Assembly (NCBI RefSeq): GCF_025698545.1
Contig: NC_068575.1
Coordinates: 60,831,980 to 60,895,979, forward strand
Length of the DNA stretch: 64,000 bases
From: Gossypium raimondii
Lineage: Eukaryota; Streptophyta; Magnoliopsida; Malvales; Malvaceae
Direction: 5' to 3'
The notes under the pieces are model-generated. The model worked only from the letters and a program-made list of their open reading frames with translations, did no database searches and was not told the DNA's origin. Positions 38,106 through 50,869 of this stretch are shown piece after piece. Position 1 is the first letter of the stretch. Every line of letters starts with the position of its first letter. The position numbers and the translations under genes were made by a program.

Positions 38106-38519
38106 AAAAAATTAAAATACAATGGGGACTTGACTCATCCACTCAAAGACTTTAGGTTGAGTTAACAAATAAGAAATCAAGGTTTAGATGGATTGAATTG
38201 GTGGATTTATTTAAAAAAATTAAATATCTTTAAAGTAGTTTTAATATTAAATAAAATAGGTGGTGAAAGGGACAATGAATGATTAAGAAACTTGGAACCC
38301 TATACTCCATGATTAATCAATGTTTTCAAAAGGTGTGGGCATCAAGTTTTATATATATATATGGAATATTTGTTTTTGTTTTTTACTCTTGTGGAAAAGG
38401 GCCAATTATCTTTAATAGAACATCCAGTGTGTTTCACATGATTTTGGTTAAGTCAATTACACTTCATGGTCTATATTTATTATTTATGAATAGTAAGTCT
38501 TTTGTTTTATATTAATATT
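38106..38519. other. Intergenic, AT-rich
   Basis: No gene or clear element recognised. A TATATATATATGG run is at about 38351. Confidence 0.4.
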
Positions 38520-39075
38520 TTGGATAAATTTTAGTATTTTTTTTGTTACAAAATATTACTAAATTATTTTTTTGTCTTTTTGTCACGAATTGACTGGTGG
38601 CAATTTTAAAATTGACATAATAGTAATTTTAACCCTTAATATTTATAAATTATGTCAATTTAGTCCTGATTATAAAAAATTAATCCAAAATATTTATGCA
38701 TTATATAATTTTGTATCTTTCTTTCAGTTTTACTTTTCTTTGTAACATTGAGGTTAATCTTAAAAGAGTAATAAAAGATGAAAATTTTATATTTGATTTT
38801 TGGGTGTTTCTTTTTTGTATATTTTCAATTAATTTAATTGATAATTTTGTTTTTTTAGCTTTTCAGGTGAAAGGGTGTAAAATTGCAATAAAAAATCAAA
38901 TTACGAATGTGTAAATGTTGAGAGTTAGTTTCTTAGAATCAATACTATGTCAATTTTAAAACTATCACTGTTAGCTTATTATGAAAATAAAATAATATTG
39001 AATAATTAAATGACCATTTTGTAAAAAAATATTAATAACTGAGTGATTACTAATACAGTTTACTCTAATATTTTA
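38520..39075. repeat. Diverged MITE-like copy 3 of the 21045 family
   Basis: The right part (CATTTTGTAAAAAAATATTAATAACTG... to ACAGTTTACTC near 39065) aligns loosely with 21495-21572 (CATTTTGTAACATATTAAAA ... ATAGTTTACCC). The left part has CAAAATATTACTAAATTATT. Termini are eroded, so limits are approximate. Confidence 0.4.
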
Positions 39076-41933
39076 TATATTATAATTATTTAAATATGAT
39101 AAATTGTGTTTACTATTAAATCATAATTTAGGTGGACTAGCTCAACCCTTGGACGGCCCAATTATGTTCATCGAAAAATATAATTTTCGATTTTTAATGC
39201 TTGGATCAGTAGCTTTCATGGTTGTTGAAAAGTATGGTTAAAGCTATTTAATTATATAAAATTATTAAAAATATAAATGTTTTTATAATAAGATCCATTT
39301 TAGAAAAAGTATTTATTAAAATTTTAATTCAAACAGTGTTCGATTAACTCGTAACATTAACATTTTAAAAAATTATAAGTAATAATATATGAATCAAAAT
39401 ATTAACTCAAATGAATTTAAATTAAATTTAAATCGGCGTTAAAAAATAAATTATGCCACACTCACATATAAAAATAAAATTATGTAATAAATATATTTAA
39501 AATTAATAATTAAAATCCATAAATATACATTAAAAAGTACAATGCATTAAGTTGAAATTATATGATTTGTATTTTTTATTTTTATATAAAAATCTGAAAA
39601 GATAGAAAGACTTGAGACCCAAAACCATCTCCATTCACCCATTCACACATATCATTTTAGTTTTATAATTAAACAAAGCGAAGTTCACACGTGGAACTGA
39701 CTGCTTACTTTACCATACTTCAAGTCACGCTTCTGGCAATTAGTAGTGGAAAATTAAAAATAGAGTAAAAGTGATAAAAGGGAGTTAAATTATATTTTAT
39801 TTTATATTTAAAAAATTAATTTTTATACGTTAGATTAATGAGTAAGTCGATATTTTTTATTAAAATTTTATTTGTTTCTATTGTTAAAAACTTAGCTAAC
39901 TGAATAATCGATAGTTATACGTGGTATGCCGGATGTACCTAATACTAATGTATATGAACCAGTTTTAATGGTAGAAACGGATAGAATTTTTAACAGAATG
40001 ACCGGTTTACTATTTGGTCTAACATTTATGGTCTAATTTGCTCATTCATTAAATAATGATAGCAAAATTTAATCCAACTCCTAATATAAGAATTTTCATA
40101 ATACTTTTACTAAAAAATATGTTGTTATTTAATGAATTATTAATTTGTCTATCACAAATTAAGTAAAAATGACATTTATATTTAAAGAGTAATAAAATAA
40201 TAATTAAAATATATATTTGATATCATTTCTAACTTTATTAACGGTGAACAAAATAAAATAAAATTTATATATTTATGATGCTCATAAAATTTTAAATCAA
40301 TCCTATACCATATCGATGGAGAATATTATCTTCATCGATATCATATTAAAGGGTTCAAAATTGCTTTTACATTTTAAATGATTAAATTTAGTACTTTAAA
40401 AAAATAAAGAGATTAGGACCCTGAAAATTAATGTTGAATTTTGGTTATAATAGAAATTTATATGCACAATCTAAGCGCGTCAGATTAGTCATTAAAAAAT
40501 ACTCACTCTAAATCAAGACGATGCTGATGGCACCTGATCAAACTAGTTCACTAATTTAATTTTACACATCGAAAATGTGAAATAAAACTTTCTACTAATA
40601 ATATATGTTGAGATATCTTATTTTATCATATTTTAATTATTTTTAGTATAATATACAATCATATATTACAAAATCTAAAACAATATTAAAATAAAACAAC
40701 TTGAAAGTCAAACCCATCAAACTTTTGCTTAGATTTTTTCAATTTTAAACACTCAGCTTAATGTTAAGCAAACGTTAACAATTAAAAATAAAAGAAATAG
40801 CCTATTTTTTAAGCAACCGATTGTAGATTTAACGCATTGTGTACGACATAATTAAATAAGAGAAATAAAAATCGACCCCGAATCGATGTGTTTAGATAAT
40901 ATATATTAAATATCACAATTAATCAAATCAAACATAATTCTATTCAATCGGTTTGATTTATAATTAATTTAATTTTTATGATACATAGATTAGTGAACAA
41001 CTTAAAATTCTACATAAAATATATAATTTACAAAATATTATAAACGTGTTATTCGTTATTGACTTGAAAATTTACTTTTATCAAATAATATTTAAAAATC
41101 ATAAAATAAAATTTATTTTGTTAAAATAAATTCAAATTTTTAAAATTAAATTTAAAAAATCGGAAACGGAATAAAATTAAGAATTGTCGTCGTCGTCGTC
41201 GTCGTCAGATCAACGCAAATCAACTAGAGACTACAGTCATGAATACCATAGAATTAAAAGCACCGTCCCTGCATATCATCTGGGCAATCCAAGGTAACAT
41301 GCATGACATGACATATCACTACACTACAGGACAAAACAGGACAACCACCCATTTCTGTCTTCAACTCAATCCACTGATGCAAAAAAAATAAATCCACCAC
41401 AAAAGAAAAAAATGAAGACCATCCTCCTTTCCTTATCACTTTAATAAATAAGACCAAAACAAAATAATGTCTGCTTTCATATGTCAAGACAATAAAACCA
41501 CACAAAAAATCTCGGTATATATATACAAATTGTCTGATATAACAAAACATTGCATCTATACCACTAATACACCTTGATATTTTTCTTTCATTTTGACCCA
41601 CCAAGATTTGCAAGATCAGTAATTGAATAGAGGCTGCACTTTGTTATTTTCAGTTTATTTTTATTTTCATATATATATATATCAACTAGCATAGATCAAA
41701 GACTAAATGAAGCATTAATCTAACATAAATAAAAACAGAAAACAACAGAAGCAAACAAGACATGACAGTTTTGTTCTGTTTTTAGTCTGTACATGAAAAA
41801 CAAAGGGATTCAAAAACCAGTTACCTAATTTAAACTTATGTCCTTTTTTTTTTATTTTCTCTAAATCCAAATTTAAGCTCTAATAATAATAAGCTTTGTG
41901 TCGCTTTTGCTTATTATATAATTATTGTCATTC
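39076..41933. other. Intergenic, AT-rich; MYB gene 3' region at the end
   Basis: There is no gene I can support. A GTC trinucleotide run is at 41187-41207. The minus-strand frame at 41254-41613 shows no family features. The stretch just below 41934 is probably the 3' untranslated region of the MYB gene. Confidence 0.45.
41187..41207. repeat. GTC/GAC trinucleotide microsatellite
   Basis: Seven consecutive copies of GTC are seen, in non-coding sequence about 730 bases downstream of the MYB stop codon. Confidence 0.85.
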
Positions 41934-43523
41934 TTAAGCAACACTGATGATGTTATTGTTATCTCCACTGCTAAAGTTTGGCATCACCTGAAATGGAGAA
42001 TGCCTGGAAGTTGAAGATGATGATGAATCCATTTGATCGGATTGCAAAGACAGCTTGAGTGACAGCGATAAAGGATCCGTCACAGGATTTAAGTCTGTGT
42101 TGAGATCGGATCTCTGAAGAGCTGGGAAATTTGGAACCGGACGGATGAGATTTGCCGTTGGAACATTGTTATTCAATTGATTCCCCTGTGCTATTGTGAG
42201 ATTTTCAGTCGGATTCTGAATTGGAACCGGCGGAACTACCTGGTTAAAGGCCATGGGAAAAGTCGCCGGCATAATGGGAAACACATTGGTTTCAGATGGC
42301 TGAGTTGAGTTTTCTTGTCGATCAACTCGCTCTTCTTCCATTGGAATTGCCTGCACCTAATGAAATAGTAGCAAAATGGAAACGGTCAAAATAAAGGCCA
42401 GTGAATTAAGAAAAAAATTTCCACATTAAATGTCGGAATTCATAATAAATTCTAGATCATCAGTTCTTGGAGTTCTATTGAAATAAAATAATGAAAAATA
42501 ATGTATCGTTTATCGACTTTATCCCAAAAATATAAATTAGAGAGATGAATAAATAGCTCATTCATCAATCGCTTACCTTGGCTATGAATAAATAGATCCG
42601 CATGGATTTATCCGGTAACTACCATACATCAATCATATCATAAATACAGTTATTTATCAATTTATTAATATAATTTGATGAAATTAATACAATTATCTTA
42701 TCACATCAAGTTTCTTTTAGTGGCTAAAATGATAAAACTACCCAAAAGAAAAGAACAGAAAAATAAATCAAAATTGGTTTTGCTTATCAAATACTAGAAG
42801 TCGAAGTCGATTAAATCGATCGAATTTATTTTTAAATTTCTAGATTCATATATTTTCCGAGAAAAACAATGATGAAAAGGACGTTGAGAAAAGAAATAGT
42901 AATTACTAGTACCGTATCGGTGGTGATATCAAAGAGGCTAGATCTGCGACGGCGACGGTTGAGATTGCTTCGTCGGAGAAAGTATTTCTGAGCATGGCTT
43001 GCTACTTGTGTCGGAGTTCGAGTCTTCACGAAGTTTCTAGAAATCCCTCTCCAATCTCCTTTCCCTACTTTTTGCAGTCCTACCAGAAACAGCTTGTGCT
43101 CCTCCTCCGTCCACGGCACCCCTAAATTCATTTTAAAAAAATCGAAAACAAAAAACAAAATCAGAATCGTAAAAATCAAAGGGAAAAAAAAGAGGTCAAG
43201 ATGTAAAAAAACATATATAAACCTCTTTTGCGCTCTCGATTTCCGGTGGAGTGAGGAACGGCATCGTCGGCGGAGGCGTAACCGGCGGTGAGGTTATCAT
43301 CGCCTTGATCTTTGTCGTTCTTGTTGTTATTCTTGTTCGATTCATGAGGTTGTTCGTATTGAGAAAGGTTGTTCATACTCACACTTTTCCTCATGGAATC
43401 AACCACCACTCTGACTCCAAAAAGCATGATCTCTCCACCTCCTCCGCCACCGCCACCGATCGGAGAAGAGTTGACGATGGAGGAGGAAGAGGCGGAGGCG
43501 CACGTGGCAGGCGGCATCCCCAT
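41934..43523 (-). CDS. MYB-related (1R, SHAQKYF-class) transcription factor with EAR-like repression motif
   Basis: Three exons on the minus strand (43523-43223, 43121-42913, 42356-41934) join in frame to give 310 residues. The N-terminus is Ser/Gly-rich with an IMLFGV motif (32-37) and [11 protein letters not shown] (44-54), typical of this class. The single MYB repeat spans about 102-150: W-T-E-E-E-H-K near its start, [11 protein letters not shown], and the diagnostic SHAQKYF at 142-148, followed by an Arg-rich nuclear-localisation stretch [16 protein letters not shown]. The C-terminal part is Asn/Pro-rich and carries LSLSLKLSL at 266-274, an LxLxL (EAR) motif that recruits corepressors, and the conserved end beginning [10 protein letters not shown]. 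Best relatives I recall are Arabidopsis At1g19000/At1g74840-like MYBs. Members bind I-box/TATCCA-type elements and act in sugar, ABA and stress responses. Confidence 0.93.
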
Positions 43524-43638
43524 GTTTTTTCTTTCTTTCCGATTTTTCGCTGGGAAGGAATCTTTGGCCGTACAAGTTTATAGTGAGAAATGATAAAGAA
43601 CCGATACTGAAGTCGCGTGGAGAAAACATATACTAAAA

Positions 43639-43646
43639 TATATATA
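43639..43646 (-). promoter_or_regulatory. Candidate TATA box of the MYB gene
   Basis: TATATATA lies about 116-123 bases upstream of the MYB ATG, consistent with a leader of ~90 bases. Positional inference. Confidence 0.45.
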
Positions 43647-43708
43647 GACTAAGGACAAGTATGAGGTGGCATCACGTTGTGGCGACCATTTTTCGATCTG
43701 CGAAAAAA

Positions 43709-43716
43709 CACGTGGC
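43709..43716. promoter_or_regulatory. G-box/ABRE-like site in MYB promoter
   Basis: CACGTGGC, the ACGT core of an ABA-responsive element/G-box, lies about 70 bases upstream of the candidate TATA box. It would fit stress or ABA control known for this MYB class. Binding is inferred. Confidence 0.4.
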
Positions 43717-43899
43717 GTCTAATGGTTGGTTTCTGCATCCTGTCCGCCTATAAATCTCCAAAAAGATAACATAGTGGGGTTTGTTATCGACAAAATAATG
43801 CTGCATTGTTATTATGAAAAATTATCCCTTCCTTCTCTTTTTTGTACCAAAAAAACCAAATTTATCCCTTCATTTTCTTCTTTAATTTTTAGGCGACAC

Positions 43900-46274
43900 T
43901 TCAAATAAATAAATAAAAGCGATAATTTTTATTTAGATTTTTTTATAAAGTTATGATTAATTCGTAATTTTAAATTTTAAATTATATTTTATAATTCAAA
44001 TAGAATTTCATCCATTTAAATTGATATGATTTTTAATCGTTAAAAATAATAAAAAGCAAATTAAAAATTAAATTTAGGTTTTTAATTTATAGAGTGAAAT
44101 TATTTTATAATCTTAATTTTTTCTCAATTTTTTATATTTTAATATAAATGAAAATATTAGATTCTCAATTAGATTTAATATTGGAATAATTACACATCTT
44201 TAGAATATATTTTAAAAATTGGACATGGCTTTTAACAATTTAACTTCAATTATGAAATTTTAAAAGAAAATAATCAGCGTAGAATTATCAAAAAACATAT
44301 CTTTTTTCCTTTTTGTTGGCCAGCTATCTTTTCTTCCTTTAATAATAATTAGACTGCTCATATAAAATATACCACTATAATAACTTCATCATTAAGTTTG
44401 CTACATGATATCAATTACATTTTCCTTTCCTTTCGTTACTCTGGTTATATGCATTATTAAATAAGTTAATTTGATCATCAAAATTTTTTATTAATATAAT
44501 AATTTATATTATTTTAAATAATCATTGACATAAATTTATTATTTTATTTTTAATAAAATATCTTAAAATAAAGAATACTTTAGTATTAGGCGAAAAGTAA
44601 TTATTTTATTTGAATTTTTATTAAATAAATTTTAATAAGAATAAGGAAACAAATTAAAAAGTATATATTGAAAAATTGTCAGCAACCAACATTTCTTAAT
44701 TTCCTTAATTGAATCTGTTTAAATAAAATGTTTAATAAATATTAGAAATTTTTGTTTTAATTCTATGCAATAAAAATTAATTATTATAAAATTATATATA
44801 TTTAGATAAGTTAACATTATTTTAAAATAGTCATAAATTTAAAAAAGGACATAAAACTACTTTTTTTTATTCTATAAAAGATCTTCAAGATTTAAAATTT
44901 CACTTCTTTTAAGAGGCAATAGTACGCACCAACAATATTTTTATAGTTGCAATTAGAGAAGGACAATCTGCACATGAAAGTGGTGGGAGCATTTTCCGGG
45001 AAATAATATCTTATCCAATCCATTTATTTTTAATTAATTCAAATGAATCCAGTCAACTTAAATTTGACTTTAAAAAAATTGTCAAATTGCAATATTAGTA
45101 ACATAATTTATTTTGTGATTAATCGTATTTTAATCTGTTCTTTAACTACACTAAGCAAACTCTTTTTTTTTTTTTTCATTTTAATCCCCTAACCTGTTTG
45201 CCGACCAAATCATTTTCCTAGCAAACTCGCTATCACAAACCCAATCTCCTTTTTTTAAGTTAATTATTAAGGTTGCATTTTGTCAGTGCTTTTACTTTTT
45301 TTTAAATAAACATAACCTTTATTTATTTTGAATTACCTAAAATTATCTAAAAACATTTGAACAAAATCTTCCGATTATCTACGGATTTGATTCTGTTCAA
45401 AATGCAACTTAACTGAGCATATATTCAATTCAAACTATCAGATTCAATGGTTAAGATTTATAGGTTGTTAATTATTTTACATAATTAATTTATTTTCTAC
45501 TTGTAATAAGTCAAGCTACTTTTCCCTTCCTGCTTTATCTATTCCACTATCATTGGCAATGTGAGTTCACAATTATTGAGTGTTACTTTTCAGCAATTCG
45601 AATTAGCGGTTAGTATTCAGTTTAGAATATGATGAGATTGTTTGATAGATTTTTTAATTTAAATATAAAGTATTTGAAAATTAGTATTAAAAGAAATTGA
45701 AAATAATTATATATTAAGTGATAAATAATTTCTTATCTACTTATTATTTTTCATACTTTTTATTGAAAAAGAAAATCTATTATTTACTTTTTGTTATGGA
45801 TTATTGAAAGTGCGTACAAAATTAAATTGCTAAAAATATTAATCTTTATTTAACTTATTTTTCAATGAATTATCAAATAAGATATTAATCTGTTTAATTG
45901 AATTGATTGGTTAAATTAACTAACCCATTTGGATTTTATATATATTATAAAATATAGTTAAAGCAAATAAAATTAAAATTAATATAGTTATAAGCTCACT
46001 CTTAAATTAAATATTGGTTAAATTTAGAATGCGACTCAACTTGATTCATAAATAAAATTGAATGCAATAAATAGATAAAATAAGTGCTTTATTAAATTTT
46101 AATGACAACAATAAATATTTTGAAATAATCAAACTCTACCTTTTTATATATATTTTCCTTTGTTAATTAATTATTTAATGGGTTTCCTTTGTTGATTAAT
46201 TGGTTTAGGTAGTGTGTGATAAGCCATCCATTACCTCTCAATATGTTAATATTCCTCAACTAATCTTGAGATTA
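43900..46274. other. Intergenic, strongly AT-rich
   Basis: Long AT-rich sequence without a convincing reading frame or terminal repeats. Confidence 0.45.
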
Positions 46275-47274
46275 AGGGTCCGTTTATTTACATGTAAAAA
46301 GTTTTATGGAAAGTATTTTTTGCATTTTCCTGTGTTTGCTTCATAGAAAGCAGCTTGGTCAACGGAAAATAAGCCTTTTTCCTTGTAAAATGACTTACCC
46401 TTTTGAAAAGCGTAAGTCATTTTCCGGAAAAGAGCTCCTCAATAAATAATTTTACTTTTATATAAAAATTAACTTAAATCAAGTTTAATATTATTATATT
46501 GATAATAAATTTTATTTTTATTTTTTAAATATTTAAAATAATAATATAAATTATTATATTTTTTAATATTATCAAACATACGTATTTAATTATTTATATT
46601 TAGTCATATAATAAATTATTAATATAATTTATTATTTTAATAAATTTTTAATATTTAGATTTTATTTTAATAGTAAAATTTAAAATAATAATTTTAAATA
46701 ATATTATTCACATATTATTGAAAATATCAATATTAATATTTTATTACAATTGTAAATATATTAATAATAAATGTTTTGTAGTATAAATGTTAAAATATGT
46801 CATAAGTCTATATACTCTTCACAAATTTGTAATTTAGTTTCTGTACTTTTATTTTCAAGAATTTAGTCCTCTACTTTCCAGATTTGAAAATCAAGTCCAA
46901 CTCACGACATTGTTAATTTTTTTGTCAATTTTGTTAATATCACATTTTAAATAAAAATACTCAATTAGTAGTCATATAACTAAAAATAATCATTGCAATG
47001 AACCTAAATTTAACAAAATATTTTTAATGTATGTAAGAACAATGTAAAATATAAAATTATAGATATAAAATAAACTCAATTAAACAATGAAAATTTAAAA
47101 AATCTCAAATGTATATTTGTTTAATTGAAAACGATTTTTATGAAATATTTTTAAAGAACCTGCCAAACAAATGAAAATATTTTACACAGATTCATCCAAA
47201 CACCAGAAAATATTAGCTTTTCCAGAAAAGTAAGTCATTTTCTGGAACCATTTTCAGTGAAACAAATGGAGCCT
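46275..47274. mobile_element. hAT-like non-autonomous fold-back element, 1.0 kb
   Basis: The left end AGGGTCCGTTTATTTACATG (46275) pairs with the right end, whose reverse complement is AGGCTCCATTTGTTTCACTG. Subterminal blocks are also inverted copies (AATGACTTAC near 46390 and AAGTAAGTCATTTTCTGG near 47230; TTTTCCGGAAAAG and TTTTCCAGAAAAG). The core is AT-rich with no coding capacity. The end type resembles plant hAT MITEs. I could not see an intact 8 bp target duplication. Confidence 0.7.
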
Positions 47275-47920
47275 AAAAATAAAATAATAAATAAAATCAG
47301 ACCATGAAACGGTGTAGTTTTACTGTGCAAATGTGTTGGGTTGTTGGAATGGATCGTGTTTCACCTGAGCTTATATATAATATTAGTGTATTTTATATTT
47401 ATAAATGGTTATTATTTTAATTTAATAAATTTTCTTTTATTAAATAGCGTAAACATATATTTTAATATTTATATTATATAGTTATATATTATTATATATT
47501 TATTTTTTATGAAAATTATATAATATGAAAAATAGAATAAACAAATATATTACATAACTAAAAATGGGTCGAGCTAAACTAGAGGAAGCTTAAGTCTTGA
47601 AGTTTTGAATGTTGAAATACAATTTTAAATAAGCTATATATATATATATATATTTTGCAATGTTTTTTTTTTTTGCATCTCATACTTTTATTTTTTTTCA
47701 TATTTTAGATAAATATTTAAATTTAGACAAATAACTCGACCCTAAACATGTATTGAAACAAATCTTTTGAGTCCTGTATTTATATTATTGAGAGATTGAA
47801 AGTTAATTATTAGCTAATTATTATTACCATATACCTTAAATTAGGGGTGAGCAAAACTCAATTCGATTCGAAAAAATCAAATTTCGAGTTAATAACTTTT
47901 GAAAATAAGTAAATTGATCT
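47275..47920. other. Intergenic, AT-rich with TA microsatellite
   Basis: A TA run lies at about 47635-47653. A fragment starting TTAGGGGTGAGCAAAACTCA at 47840 is the start of another common plant repeat type, cut by the GC-rich element that follows. Confidence 0.45.
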
Positions 47921-48407
47921 CTCTCCCGACGGCCTGCCCGAAATATGGGAGGGTTTGGGTAAAAATATAGGCCCGAAATATGGGCTTGGGCAAAAAAAAG
48001 ATGCCCGTTTAGAAAACGGGCAGACCTCGGGCACCACTTTTTCGGCCCCGGCCCGGCCCGATATAATAAATATATTTATTTTTTAATTTTAAAATATTTT
48101 TACATACTTTTTTAATTTTTTTTAATTTTAAAATATTTTTAAAATACTTTTTTTTTAATTTTTTAATTTTAAAATACTTTTTTTAATTTTTTTTAATTTT
48201 TTTTAAATTTTAAAATATTTTTAAAATATTTTTTAAAATTTTTAAAATTTTTAAAATAAAAATGGACCGGGCCCGGGCTTATGATTTTTCTCGGGCCGGG
48301 CCTGGGCAAAATCTTAGGCCCATATTTCGGGCCGGGCTTAGGACCCGGGCCGAAATTTTTTATGGGCCCGGCCCGAACACGGCCCGGCCCGGCCCATGAG
48401 CACCTCT
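47921..48407. mobile_element. GC-rich fold-back element with GGGCCCGGCCC arms
   Basis: The left arm (47921-48062) carries CCCGAAATATGGG twice, ATGCCCGTTTAGAAAACGGG and GGCCCCGGCCCGGCCCG. The right arm (48264-48407) carries the reverse complement words (CCCATATTTCGGGCCGGGC, TTAGGACCCGGGCC, ACGGCCCGGCCCGGCCC) and ends CATGAGCACCTCTAG. An AT-rich core of ~200 bp (runs of T and TTTTAAAATATTTT) lies between. Two GC-rich islands in AT-rich DNA are not explained by coding. A non-autonomous transposon is the likely reading; the family is not assigned. Confidence 0.65.
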
Positions 48408-49892
48408 AGTAGTGATGCTTTCCTGTTTGCAATAGCTGAAGCCAACACCTTTATAAAGAAACAAAATTAGACCCATTGTTAAGTTCCAAATTGAACTTCA
48501 TAAAAAGTTGTGTTTGTATTACAAGCAATGTTTTAGTTTTTTTACCTTAAAAATTCTAATGAGTGGACTACCGCCGGGGCGTTTGTATCTATAAAAATTC
48601 TAATGAGTGTGACCACAGATATCTTAAAACCCCAATTCCAGCCTAAGTTTTCTTGAATCTAGATCATGACAGTGGAGGCGATGAGGCCCCTTAAACATAG
48701 TGAAAGTGTCGACAGCTTATTATATGATAATAGCCGGTTGCAGCTACCATAGTTCTATTAATTATTAGTTTAAATATGGTTCTTTGGCTATTCATCCACT
48801 TACTGTGTGGGCTTATCATATGATCTAGATGGTATATGCTTGAAATTTCTTACTTCTATTATACATCCTTAAATGATGATACTCTTTAATTACCTTCTGG
48901 ATTTGCATATTGGGAATCCAATGTTTCTCTGTTTTGTTGCTCCTCATTTTGTTCCGTAGGCTGCAAATGATGGTGCTTATTTTGCTCATCATTTTGTTTA
49001 CTTTCTGGATTTTGTTGCTTAATGATGGTGCTCATTTTGTTCCTCATTCAATGCTTGAAATTGTATTGTTGTTTATTAATTGGAATGATTTGAAGAGATG
49101 TAATTTTGTTTTACATATTTAGTTATTAGCTATCTATTATCCAGCTGAATCAACCTTATTTAGTCTTAAGCAAACAGTAATCATTTGGAGAATATTTACA
49201 TGGCGTATTGTACTATTTCTAGATAATTTGGCACCTTTTTAATTCTTGTTAGTCTCTTTTGTGGTACCCTATTTCTAGAAAAGAATCCAACAGCAGAAAC
49301 ATATATGCAAACCTCAAAAGAAGGCAGAAGAAAAAGAAGGGATCGAAAAATAAAGAAGTCGGTAGGAAAGACTAAACCTGAAAAGTGACAGAATATAGGT
49401 AGTTAATTTGAACATGTTTAATTAAATTCTTTTTTCTCTAATTTAAAAGTCGGGAAAGGTTTTAAGATAGAAATAAGTATTGTATTAAAAAAAGTTAAGT
49501 TGGTCAGTTATCGAATATAAATTTTCATAACCAAATTGATGAACTTAAATGACTTTTAATATATATTATTTTAAATTTTTAAAATATATTTATAATATAA
49601 TAAATATATAATACATATAAATTTAAATAAAAAGTCAAATATATTTCTATACATATTTTTATACTTGAAAACAACCAATTCCTTTTTTTTAACAAAAGAA
49701 AATGAGTTTCTTTAAGAAATTACTTAATTTTGTGGTTTTTTGAATGAAAATTTCCCAGAAAATTAAATAAAGGTAATAAAAACCACAGTTACCTATTTGT
49801 CACCTTTGTCACAAAGCAGTATTCCAACTTTATTCAACTTGACCATAATGTCTCTTCTATTTCCTGCCTTTTTGTTTCTTACAAGTCATAAG

Positions 49893-49896
<4 letters not shown>

Positions 49897-49929
<33 letters not shown>
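49897..49929. repeat. AT dinucleotide microsatellite
   Basis: About 16 uninterrupted AT units, directly before a 50 bp tandem duplication. Confidence 0.9.
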
Positions 49930-49931
<2 letters not shown>

Positions 49932-49934
49932 CAC

Positions 49935-50034
49935 TTTGTATCTTTGATGGAGAGCCACAACTAGTAATTAACTGATCACACTCATTTGTATCTTTGATGG
50001 AGAGCCACAACTAGTAATTAATTGATCACACTCA
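49935..50034. repeat. 50 bp tandem duplication
   Basis: Two adjacent copies of a 50-base unit starting TTTGTATCTTTGATGGAGAG differ at one base (AACTGATC versus AATTGATC). Near-identity indicates a recent event. Confidence 0.9.
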
Positions 50035-50427
50035 TTAGTTAGTCATCATTAGTTGTTCAAGTATGTGTAAGTTTTTGATTTATTCATTGCCTGTTAGTCT
50101 CTTTTATGGTACCCTATTCTATTGAATAGCATTGTTTTTATACACATATGTGTTGTTGAAGTTACGCTTTGTTGCAATGTACTCGTTAAGATTCTAAATT
50201 TGTATTGTTCATTTTTCTTTGATAGTGTGATATTGCTTCCTACTGAAGCGGCTTGTTTGATTGCTTCCTCCACCTACAGTGTACCGTCTTTTTTTCACAC
50301 AATCACTGTAAGTTCTTTGGCAATTAAATTATTTAATTGTAATTTACTGTTATTGAAATTATGATTGGAGAAATGTGACCCTTTTACTGCGATTTGACAA
50401 TATGGAACACATTAATATATTGCAGTG

Positions 50428-50712
50428 ATGGCTCGTCTGCCTTTAATTGCACAAAGTGTGAGGCGTAAAAGAATTGGTATTGCAATGAGGCTATGGTTGG
50501 AAATTTGTAGAATTGTCTCGGAGGTGGTAGTTCAGCAGAAGTCAGAAGAATATCAAAAGATGGAAGAGAAAGCTTCAAATTTATATTCAACCTTATGGGA
50601 AATTGAAGGTTTAACCGACGATCAGCGGTATGAAGCTTTGAGTAAAATTCCAGATCATCCAACTCAAATGATCGTTTTCTTTAGTTTACCTTCTGTTGCG
50701 CGATTGGAATGA
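50428..50712 (+). pseudogene. C-terminal fragment of a Harbinger-associated Myb/SANT-like protein
   Basis: A frame of 94 codons from an ATG at 50428 ends with LTDDQRYEALSKIPDHPTQM then VFFSLPSVARLE and a stop. This matches, from memory, the C-terminal part of plant Myb/SANT-like proteins encoded by or derived from PIF/Harbinger transposons (typical end: D-x-Q-R-Y-x-A-L-x-K-I-x-D-x-P-x-x-M). The N-terminal SANT-like domain is absent in this frame. It may lie in a lost or decayed upstream exon, since an AG precedes the ATG at 50422-50424. A right-end Harbinger-like terminus at about 56700-56900 supports the idea of a torn element. It is listed as a fragment because the DNA-binding domain is missing. 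Confidence 0.6.
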
Positions 50713-50869
50713 GTCAGAAGATTTCTTGCTCACCATTAAAAATCAATGTTCAAACTTTTTGATGTTGTAAAATTATATAACATATGGATTATGATGTAGA
50801 ATTTCATTTTCATCTAAGCTTTTCTTAATATAAGTTAATTATGTTTATGCAGAATATAATTCTCAAGTT

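Larger units (their letters stand above)
48408..50424. other. Remains of a mobile element or intergenic DNA
   Basis: No gene recognised. GTTAGTCTCTTTTGTGGTAC near 49248 recurs near 50094, indicating an internal duplication. A TA microsatellite and a 50 bp tandem duplication are listed separately. Several blocks (48900-49080) have repeated ATGATGGTGCTCATTTTG-like words. It may be the 5' part and introns of the Harbinger-associated gene below. Confidence 0.4.

Noticed and set aside
41254-41613. Minus-strand frame of 119 codons
   Set aside because: No family features, and it lies just downstream of the MYB gene's 3' region in low-complexity sequence.
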